A DNA stretch of 64,000 nucleotides from Serinus canaria (Eukaryota > Chordata > Aves > Passeriformes > Fringillidae). The notes beneath the pieces are model-generated. The model was not told the origin of the DNA, did not search any database, and saw nothing but the letters and a program-made list of their open reading frames with translations. The translations under genes and the position numbers were made by a program. Positions 33,145-42,400 of this stretch are shown piece after piece (within the stretch, counting starts at the first letter, position 1; the number at the start of each line of letters is the position of its first letter). The DNA is taken from NCBI RefSeq assembly GCF_022539315.1, contig NC_066337.1:7222861-7286860 (forward strand), read 5' to 3'.

Positions 33145-34832
33145 ATGGGGTGTGCCAGCGGCTGGCCGGGGGCTGCCCTCGCTCTCCTGCTGCTACTGCT
33201 GCTCAGCCTCCTGGCGCTCTGCTTGGCAGGTGAGGCTGTGGTGGGGTCCGGTGCATGACTCCCAGAGCAGGACTCCTGCCACAGCTCTGATGTGTGGGGG
33301 GCTCTCTGGCAGCACTGGAGGAAGTGGACCCCACCACTGACAGGCAGCCGCGATCAGCCTGCACCCTGCAGGAGGGGGAGAGTCGTATCTTCACCTGCTG
33401 GTTTCCCTGGCCAGCCCCCGGTGCCACGCTGGCCTGGTACCTCAACGGTCAGAAACGGGAAGTCAACCTCTCAACTGCAGACATTGCCAGCATCCTCACC
33501 CTCACCGGCCAGCGTTCCGACCACCAGCTCAACTGCTCCCCGACCATCCCAACTTCCAGTGAGACCTACAACACCTCCATCCTTCTCAATGTGCAGTGTA
33601 AGGTCCACCGTGCTGGCCTGCTGGGATGGAGGGAGGGTGTGTGGGGCTCTCATCCAGCTCTGGCAGGACCATAACCTGCATCCATTGCAGCCATAGCATG
33701 GCAGCATCTTGCCAGTCCTGTGCAAACAAGGTAGACAAGTGTTCCCAGACCCAGGTGAGACAAATTCTGCTCCTAGCTGGGTTGTCCCCATCCCTCCTCC
33801 CCATCTCACTGCCTGTTTTTTACCCAGATAAGCCAGAGATCCTGCAGGAAGGTGCCTACTACCAGCAGTTTAAGGGCGCTGGCCTTCTCCTGGTGCTCTT
33901 TGTGCTGGTACAAGTCAACCCACCTGCCAGCATCACCTGGATGGACCAGCATGGGCATGTGATGGCCAACACCTCCAAGTTTCTCCTCCTGGGTGCCACA
34001 AGCTACCCAGGCCTGGCCAACCACTCACTCCACATCCATCTCAACTGCACAGCTGGAAACCTCTCCATCAGTGCAGCCAACAGTGTGGGCATCACCACTG
34101 CCTCTCTCCTGCCCACAGGTAACTGTTGAGGGGTGGGCATGGTGCAATGGTTGCGTGGAAGGGTGCTGAGGGGTCTGCACTGCAGGTGCAGGTCTTCTGG
34201 ATGCCCGTGTGGAGCTGCCTGTCCTGGGTGTTGCCGTTGGAGCAGCCCTGGCCCTATCCGCCCTGCTCAGCCTGGGCTCCTGTGCTGCCTGCCTGGCATG
34301 CCGCTTGCCCAAGCTTGTGCGTGGTCCGGGGCAAGAAGGACCCAGCCCACCCAGCCAGTGCTCCTATTGCAGCAGCTCTGAGCCCCCACAGCCCCAGGGC
34401 ACACGTCTGCCCCGCCAGACCCAGTCCCTGCCACCCAACCTGTACCTTGGTGACCTTGCGCAGGAAGATGGAGGTAAAACCTTGATGGGCCAGTGCAGCG
34501 AGACGTGTGGGGTTGCACGTCCTGTCTGGGTGAGGGATAGATGACCTGGCTCTCATTCCTTTGCTTCCCTGCAGCTTCCCCCAAGGATGCAGGAGCCAGT
34601 GCTAGGGGAGAAGAAAGTGCCCTGCTGGGACTGGAAAACTCCCTGGTCCTCAGCAAGCTTGGTAAGGGGAGCAGGTGGGCAAACAGCCTTAAAAGATGTG
34701 TTGTGGGACAGGGAGCGCCGTGGCTGCCCCAACATGCAATGAGTTCTTTGTCCTGCAGGTTTTATCCAGCTCCCAATGTCTGGGCGCATCTACAAAGTGC
34801 CCAGCATGAGCAGTGAGGAGATCTGGCTGTGA
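33145..34832 (+). CDS. TMEM25: TMEM25 immunoglobulin-type single-pass membrane protein, complete, 6 coding exons
   Basis: Coding exons 33145-33229, 33313-33597, 33828-34118, 34192-34473, 34575-34661 and 34759-34832 give 367 aa (human 366). Exon 1 encodes a signal peptide with a seven-Leu core and LALCLAG. Exon 2 is Ig domain 1, with Cys in ACTLQEG and FTCWF, the LAWYLNG Trp and LNCS. Exon 3 is a degenerate Ig-like domain (VNPPASITWMDQHG) with NTS, NHS and NLS sequons. Exon 4 has the transmembrane helix (VLGVAVGAALALSALLSLGS) and a Cys cluster at the inner face. The tail YKVPSMSSEEIWL matches the TMEM25 C-terminus. In mammals the protein sits in neuronal late endosomes and affects NMDA-receptor subunit stability. 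The exon 4 acceptor is a tandem site; I chose the second. Confidence 0.95.
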
Positions 34833-35330
34833 GCTGCAGTGTGGTGCCCAGGAGCCAGGGCTGTGGCAGCCTCCGGAGCCAAGCAGCTGAGGGTGCCAGG
34901 AAGGCCGTGATGGAAGTGGCAGCTGACCAGCCCCAGCTCTGTGCTGTGCAGGGCTTGGGAGCTGCACCGTCAGCCAAGGCATGGTTTTATGTAGTCCCTG
35001 AACTTTACTGATATTCTGTTATAATCAAAACGCATCAAAACTGTTTATAGCCAGGCTCTAGCACTGCGATTCCTCTTGGGGTAAAGCCAAGCACCAGCTT
35101 TGCTTTAGCAGGTTTGTGACTTGCTGCATGATCTTCTTTGCCCCTGTCCCTGCTGCTGTGGCAGACAGGTGGGAGGTCAATGGAGCAGGGGCTGAGGAGA
35201 GCTGTCCCAACAGCAATAAACTGAATCCAAGCATCTCTGTGGTGCCGCACAAGTTATTTCTGCTTGACAGGAGCTAAGGGACTCTTCTCAACAGGAAAGG
35301 GGGTTCAATAATAAAGAGCAGAGGAGATTC
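34833..35330 (+). other. TMEM25: TMEM25 3'UTR with poly(A) signals
   Basis: No ORF of note. AATAAA hexamers are at 35215-35220 and 35310-35315; the first, about 385 bases after the stop, is the likelier end. The opposite-strand IFT46 signal at 35395-35400 faces it. Confidence 0.7.
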
Positions 35331-35394
35331 AAGATCTTCAGGTCAGAGATTGCAACACCCTGAGCAGATCTGAGTGTTGTGTCTGAATGCAGAA

Positions 35395-35718
35395 TTTATT
35401 CCTGTTTGCTCCAGCCCTTATAGTGTGTGCTCAAGGAGCCTCTGCTCTGCAGCACCTGTGGCACAGAGAGCCTGACACTGGGAAAGGCTGGTTTAATGCC
35501 GAACTCCTTGGGAACAAGTCAAAAATGGAGGCATTAGGCAGCTTCTGTAACAAATATGGTGAGTCAAGCCCTACTCCGTAACAAAGAGCAGCCCAGCAAT
35601 GTCTCTAAGATCAGAGAGGCTTCTGATTTGCTGTGTGATATCTCCCAACCTGCTCTGGGTACACCTCAGTGTCCAGTGGCAGAGAGTGAGTCAGGAGATG
35701 AGGCTTTGATGTGAAGCA
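35395..35718 (-). terminator. IFT46: IFT46 3'UTR and poly(A) signal
   Basis: On the minus strand, AATAAA occupies 35400-35395, about 320 bases beyond the IFT46 stop. The 3'UTR between is unremarkable. The two convergent genes end within roughly 100-200 bp of each other. Confidence 0.65.
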
Positions 35719-38700
35719 TCAATTAAAGCTCAACACCTCTTCCTCCGCAGCTTGTGAGGGTGGGTTGGATGGTGGGCTCCTCCCCTTCTGCCCATCAGCC
35801 AGGGGCTTGAAGTGCTGCAGGGAAAAAAACATGCTCATACAAATATTTGACTCCCACTGCTTAAAGCACACACATGCATCTGAATGCGCTGGCAACACCC
35901 TGAGTTGTGTGCTCAGCAGCCAGCCCAGGGAGAAGCATTCTGGCTTGTGCTGGCCTCTTGAACAATATGACACCTCAGCCAGAAGACAGCCCAGCTCCCT
36001 GTGTCAGGCAGAGGCACAAGGGAGAGGATCAGCTGAGAAGGTGTTCTCTGGGGCCGACCAGTCCTTTGTGCACTCCCATTGCCACCACAAAGCCAAATGT
36101 GAAGGGCCCAGCTGTGCAGTGCTGCTAGCTGGGTGAGCAGCACCTGGGTGGAGCTGAATACCTGCGAGTTCTTGAACTCCAAGAAAAGGGAGAAGAGGAC
36201 ATGCAGAGGGTGGATCCGGCTCTTGTACACAGGGATGTCCAGAATGGCTGCAGGTGAGATCAGAGCGTGTGAGGGCACCTGGTCTGCACTGCCCCACACA
36301 CAGCATTGTCAGGAGGGGCCGAACTCCCCACTGCCCACCATCACCTGGGGCTCCAGGTACCAAAGACTGCAGACCCCTGTAGTACAAGAGCCCATGTCCC
36401 ACTGAATCAGAGGGAATAATCCCGAGTGCTTGGGGCTGAGCCTGCAGCTAAAGCTCCCTGGCTTTCAGTGAGAGTGCCAGGCCAGCATCACATTGTGTCA
36501 GCAGCACAGCCTCCCCAGCTCACCACAGATCATGTCGATGTACTCGGCAAGGTCACAGCTCATCTCTGCGCTCGGAAGACCCACCTGCAACAGATGGGGC
36601 TGTCAGATCTGCTCCAACTGCTCGAGCCTGTGAGCATACAGAGGCCACCGGGGCAGCAGCTGGGAATTCCCATGTCGGGCTGCTCCCCAGCTTCTGCCAA
36701 GGGCGGAGCCATGAGGAGGAACAAGCCCAAGAGGCCTGGGCTGTGGGATGGAGCAGGCACCCAGCTTTCAAGGGAGATGGTTTCTAAGACCAAGCTGAGC
36801 TAACTACTGGTCACCCAGACAATATACCTTTCCCAGGAGCTCCTCGAATTCTGGTGACCATTCCTGCATAAGGGTCTCAATGTCAGGCATTGGCCTGCCA
36901 GGGAAGATTAGAACATCAACTTCAGGATCGAACACAACCTTCCACTGCCAACATCAGGAGTAATCCAGTACCTCACCTGGAGTAATGGACTGTGGCAGGA
37001 GGCTTGCAGCGATGCAGTTCACTAATACTTTCAATCCAGCTCTCAATGGCTTTAGGGTTATTTTCTGCATTCTCCAAACTCTTCACTTTTATTTGCTGCT
37101 TAAAACACAAATATAAACCTGAAAGTGTTTCACGGTGTTTTGGGGCTTTTTGGGAAAGCTGCATTCACTTCTGGTGAACCAGGCCTTCTCTCTTTTCCAG
37201 CTGCACAATGGATTTCTGCGGGCAGAATGCCAACTAAAACTGGGTATGAACAACCAAAAGGAAATTAAGCATCACCTGAAGTGAACAGACCCAGAGCTCA
37301 TATCAAGACTTGACTGAAGCAAGGCTCAGATTCACTGCAGTTTAAAACTATGGATTAAAGCAACAGGTCTGGTTTTGCTGCTTTTAAAGTAAATTTCTCA
37401 GTTGTAAGAGTAAAATACCATGTTTTACTGCAGGAAACGTGCAGCAAGTGTGACCTCCCTCTCCCTGACTCACTGTGATGTTGTGCTGCTTGGAGTTCTC
37501 TGTCAGCCAAAGAGAGAGCACGGTGGGATCTGACTGCTTGGTTGAGGGCTCATCCAGGACCAGCAGGCCAAGGTTGTCAGGCTTGCCATCGGGACGAGGA
37601 ACCTGCAGGAAAACAGAGCCCTGTTCTCTGGGGATCCAGGGCAGGTGCCTTCCTCTGGGCGCTCTCACATGTGCATTCTATGTACAGTGCTGCCTGGAAA
37701 GCACACGGTGTTGGAGAAGGAAAACCCAGGCTTTCCCTCAAGTTACCCAAGTGCTGTTTGGGAGGTGACCAAACTACCAGTGTAGTTTCCCAGGTCTGCC
37801 CGTTGTGTCTGACAGAGCAGGGACAGAGCAGAGCCCAGGCCGCACGGCCTGGCTGCCTACATGCTCTGAGCCTGTGTTCTGTTTCGGTTCGTGGGGCTGG
37901 ACAGAGAGAGGAACCTGAGGAAACTGTACCTTTAGGAATGCATCAATATCTCCAACAGCAGGAATAAAGTCTGGAATAAAAGGCTGCAGCTTGTGCTCAA
38001 TCTCTATTGTTTTGGGAGTGTATCTGGAAAAAAACACCACCACAGCATAAGTGACTAGAAACTGTGCTGCAATAATTGACGCAAAGGAGAGCCAAGAGCA
38101 GGCTAAAACCCTTCCACTCACCTCTTGATGTATTCAAAGAGATCTTTGATTTCAGAAGACACTTGCAGGTAGTCAAAATCTGCTGGATTGAAGTCACTAA
38201 AAGAAGGAAGAGAGTAGAGCGAGAATTAGCCTCTCCTGAGCACAGCAAACAAGCTCGGGACTGGTTCACCAGCTGGAGGAACCACCACCCTGAAGCATCG
38301 GGGAGGAGGAGGCAGGAACTGCCTGTCCCGATGTCCAGGACTCTGCTCGCACTCGTGGGATCTGGGGAAACCGGTGGAGCTGACAGGGCCCGAAAGGCAC
38401 CCACCAGCCTCAGCCCGGCCCCTGTGGCCAGGAACACCGCTCACCCCTCCAGCGCGGCCCCGTGCTCCTCCGAGTCCTCCTCCGAGTCGCTCTCCGAGGA
38501 ATCTTCCTCCGAGCCCTCATCGTCCTCGTCGTCATCCTCGCTGAAGGTGGCTGAGCCGGGGAACTGTGCCGCTGCCTCCTCCTGGACGAGAGGCGGGTCT
38601 CACGGGATATCACCGAGCCTCACCGGGCCGTGCCCCCGCCCGCTGCGCTCGTACCTTCCCTCCGCTGCCCCGGCCGCCGCTCCCGGCCGCTCCGACGGAC

Positions 38701-39021
38701 ACCCCGGGCCGACGGGAGTCCCGCAGGCGGCCCGCGGCCCCCGCCCGCGGCGAGCGGGCTCCGGGATCGGCCTCAGGCAGCTCCAGGCTCTCGTCGTACG
38801 GCTGGTTCTCCACCGGGCGGGGCTGCGCCGACAGCCGAACTCAGGGGCGGCGAGGCCCGGGGCGGCCCGACGCCCGCACCCATCGCTCGCCGTGTGCTGC
38901 CACGCTGTGTCCCGTGCCCTACCTCCGCCCGCGCCCCCGCGTCCCGTTGTGTCCCGCCGTATCCCCCGCGTCCCACCTCCGGCCGCCTCGCTTCGCTTCG
39001 CGCCGCCGCCGCCGTCGCCAT
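35719..39021 (-). CDS. IFT46: IFT46 intraflagellar transport protein 46, complete, 11 coding exons
   Basis: Core IFT-B subunit needed for anterograde ciliary transport and outer-arm dynein import. Exons in transcript order: 39021-38977, 38822-38655, 38581-38445, 38196-38122, 38023-37930, 37602-37474, 37098-36977, 36894-36828, 36584-36524, 36247-36162, 35814-35719. The total is 1,080 nt (359 aa) and all phases agree. Exon 3 holds an acidic Ser/Asp/Glu tract. The conserved core is HKLQPFIPDFIPAVGDIDAF, then PRPDGKPDNLGLLVLDEPST, SLWLTENSKQHN, IESISELHRCKPPATVHY, MPDIETLMQEWSPEFEEL, CDLAEYIDMIC and AILDIPVYKSRI. The start is in an optimal context (CGCCATGG). The protein is longer than the 304-aa human form because of exons 1-2, which look unlike the mammalian N-terminus and are less certain. 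The exon at 37098 has a tandem AAG/CAG acceptor. Confidence 0.93.
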
Positions 39022-39470
39022 GGCGACTCCGCCCGCCGCGCCCGGCCCGCGGCAACAGCGCCCACACGGCCTGGCCGCGCGCGCCCCCTGGCGGAGGGGA
39101 GGTGCCAGTGCCCCCGCCCCGCCCCGCCCCGCCGTGACGGTACTTCCGGGTGCGGACGTGGCGCGGCGCCGCCATCTTGCGGGGCCGCCCGGGAACCGGA
39201 GTGAGCGGAGGGCCCGAGCGCGGATCCCGCCGCCACTGCTGCTGCTATGGTAAGGGAAGGACCTGTCCCCCGCGGCAGCGCGGGGCTCGGGACAGCCCCA
39301 GGGGCAGCCCCGGGGCTCGCCCGGCCGCCCGGCCTGTGTGCAGGTTGGCGCTGGAGCCCGCGGCCTGGTGGGACGGAGCGCGGCGCTGCCGCCCCGGGTT
39401 GGGCCGGGCCCTTGGGGGCGGCGGGGACGCGGCACTTTTTCTCTGGTGACTCGGATCCACGGTGCCTCCT
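38640..39470. promoter_or_regulatory. CpG island and bidirectional IFT46/ARCN1 promoter
   Basis: The IFT46 ATG (39021, minus) and ARCN1 ATG (39247, plus) are 225 bp apart within one CpG island. No TATA box is present. Between them are consecutive GC boxes (CCCCGCCCC, about 39112-39133), an ETS-type site ACTTCCGG (39142-39149) and a YY1-type GCCGCCATCTTG (39168-39179), which probably lies at or just after the ARCN1 transcription start. These are elements typical of divergent housekeeping promoters. Exact start sites are inferred. Confidence 0.8.
39014..39027. promoter_or_regulatory. RFX X-box-like palindrome over the IFT46 start codon
   Basis: A perfect 14-bp palindrome GTCGCC-AT-GGCGAC. The left half fits GTNRCC and the right half fits RGYAAC with one mismatch, the form of the RFX X-box that drives many cilia genes. 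It overlaps the IFT46 ATG. Coding/Kozak constraint could produce the same pattern by chance. Confidence 0.35.
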
Positions 39471-42400
39471 CTGCACGGCCTCACGCCTGCTCTAACGGGC
39501 GTTCGGGGTGTAGGGTGTCACCGGGCTGGTGGTGCCCGTGGGACCCTGTGTCTCAGGGCCGGTCCGGCTCCTTTTGTCTGTTGCGGCAGTGTTTGGGTTA
39601 GCACAGACCAGCTTACGGCTCCGGCAGAGCTAAACTGTGCCCGACGTGCGGCTGGGATCAGCGCTGCTACGTTTGATGATTTCGGATACTTTCTGTCAGT
39701 AACAGCAGTTGCGGATTTAAAAGATCCGAAGCGCGGAACAGATTTATCCTGACAAAGGGAATTAACATCTGTGAGAGAGAAATATAGGGAGGAAGTCTGG
39801 GCAGACTGGGAGATGGAGAAAGTGCAGCTGGTGACTGCCGTGCTGCCCTGTAGGTGTGATAACGCCTGCGAGCTGCCCGGGAGTCAAACCGGGGCTTCAT
39901 TAACCTGGCTATGCTGTGCGTATGGCGCTGGGAGATGTTACATCTCACAGCAGTCCTGTGTATAGTTGTAAGCTGGGGCAGCCTGATGGAAGGTCCATAA
40001 CTTGGAGCCTCCCCTAACGCTCCCAGGGGTTTTACACCTCAGCCTGTGTGAAATCGGGAATGATCGTTTGCCTGACAGAAGCAGGGAGAACTCTCAGGAT
40101 TATGTTGGGACGGCATGTGGAACAGAGAGAGAGCAAAAGCAGAGGTGTCTCTGCTCTTGACGTAGTTCATTTCCTGGTCACAGAGAAAGACTTAGGATCT
40201 TGTTTAAGGAAGGGTGTGCAGGTGAAGTGTGGTGGTCAGAGATGCTGTCCGTGAGCACGGGGTGGGACCCTGCTGACGCTGCTCTCCTCCAGGTGCTGTT
40301 GGCAGCCGCTGTGTGCACGAAGGCAGGGAAGGCCATTGTGTCCCGGCAGTTCGTGGAGATGACTCGCACCCGCATCGAGGGGCTGCTGGCAGCATTCCCA
40401 AAGCTGATGAACACAGGGAAGCAGCACACGTTTGTGGAGACAGAGAGCGTGCGATACGTGTACCAGCCCATGGAGAAGCTCTACATGGTGCTGATTACCA
40501 CCAAAAACAGCAACATCCTGGAAGACCTGGAAACACTCCGACTCTTCTCTAGAGTGGTAAGAACTCGTCGTGACATAGCCCAGAACGATGCTGTTGTGAG
40601 GGATCTGTTTCTGAGCTGGTTCAGGGACACTGTGTGCCTCCACTTGGTAGGTTCTGTGTTCCAGAGCTTCCCTTCCTGACTGGACAGAGAGCTCTGAACT
40701 TTTGGTGGTAGTTTTGAACTCCACATTAAAATCATGAGTTGTACTTCACCTGGTGAGACCAAAGGGCTGACTGTAATTTAGCATTAAACATTCTTTGTAC
40801 AGTGTGTGGTTCTTTCAAGTGCAGCGCTGCTATGCAGGGATCCTGAAGCAGCAAGTTTGTGTCTTCCTATAGCCAAAGGGTTTTCAGGAAATTCACTGGC
40901 CCCAGCATGCAGTTGGGTTCCTTTAAGTTAGTGTTATGAGGAAGCTGAGAGGTTTTGTGTGGATTTTGATGTAGAAAAACTGTGTCAAAACTTTATCTTG
41001 TTTATTGACACTGTAATGGTACAAAGAGCAGTGTTAAGTTGTGCTGGGCTTAGGTCTGGCACAGTTGTGACCCCTGGGATGGTAGAAAGAAAGTGTTTAC
41101 ATGGTACTATTTGTGGGTACTCCTTTAAAATGTTCTCCCCTTCTAGATCCCTGAATATTGTCGAGCTCTGGAAGAGAATGAGATCTCAGAACACTGCTTC
41201 GACCTAATCTTTGCCTTTGATGAAATTGTTGCCCTGGGCTACCGTGAGAATGTAAATCTGGCACAAATTCGGACCTTCACTGAGATGGACTCACATGAGG
41301 AAAAGGTGTTTCGGGCAGTCAGAGAGGTGAGCAGGGACACCTGCAATCCTGACACAGGGTGCCCTGTCTTTTGCTATACAGAGGTGCTCTTCCACTTTGG
41401 CGGGGCCATGCAATTATTTTGCTTTTCTGAGAGCTAAGTGCTCATGTCTTGTTTGTTTTTTCTTGGCCAGGGTTTTTTGGGTAATTGCACTTGGCTCCTG
41501 TGCAGGGCAGGGCTGAGGTTGCAAAGCTCCATCAGGCTCTTCTCTTTTCCTCCAGACACAGGAACGTGAGGCGAAAGCTGAGATGCGCCGTAAAGCGAAG
41601 GAGCTGCAGCAGGCCAGGAGGGATGCAGAGAGACACGGCAAGAAGGCACCAGGGTTCGGGGGCTTCGGCAGCTCGGCCGTGTCTGGGGGCGTGACAGCAA
41701 TGATCACAGAGACCATCATCGAGACCGAGAAGCCCAAAGTGGCACCAGCTCCAGCCAGGTAGGGGAGACAGCAGGTGGCAGATGTTGGAGTCAGTGTTGG
41801 CTCAAACCACATGCCCAGAGGGTCTAACATGAGTTCCTCATCTGTGTAAGTGTTGTAAGCACCATTTGTGCTACATACCATAGTAGCACCCTGTAGTCTC
41901 TTTGCATTCTTGGATGAACAATGGGCTTTCATTTTGTGTGAGAAAAAGAGGTCCCAGCTCCTGGCAATACATATCCTGGATTTACATTTACAATCGAGAT
42001 ATAGTCCTGGAACTATATCTCAATGTAAATTATAACTTGGCACCCTTCACTTAAGATGGTCAGTCGCATGCGTGTTCCCCTCCAGAAAGGCTGCCGAGTT
42101 AAATGCTGTGTTGTTGGGATGGTCAAGTTACAGCATTTGAAGGGAACTGGGAAGGGGGAACCCATTGCTGTCAGCTGACTTGGAGATTATTACACATTTT
42201 ATTTAGGCCTTCAGGTCCCAGTAAAGCCTTGAAACTCGGCGCTAAAGGGAAGGAGGTGGACAACTTCGTGGACAAGCTGAAGTCAGAAGGAGAAAATATC
42301 ATGACTTCTGTAGGCAAGCGCTCTGCAGAAGCAGCCAAAGTTCTCACTTCTCCCATTAACATGGAGAGGTGAGTGCTGCCCTTGCTTTGGAAGCAGTCTC

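Noticed and set aside
31726..33340. Several 130-245 codon ORFs around TTC36 and TMEM25 exon 1
   Set aside because: All are off-frame readings of GC-rich TTC36 exons or the TMEM25 CpG island. None is homologous to a known protein.
38076..39137. 353-codon plus-strand ORF across IFT46 exons 1-4
   Set aside because: Antisense shadow of IFT46 coding exons and the CpG island. The minus strand has the conserved IFT46 sequence with proper splice sites.
38773..39476. Long overlapping minus-strand ORFs across the IFT46/ARCN1 promoter
   Set aside because: GC-rich promoter artefacts. Only the first 15 codons from 39021 are used, before the GAG|GTGGGA donor.
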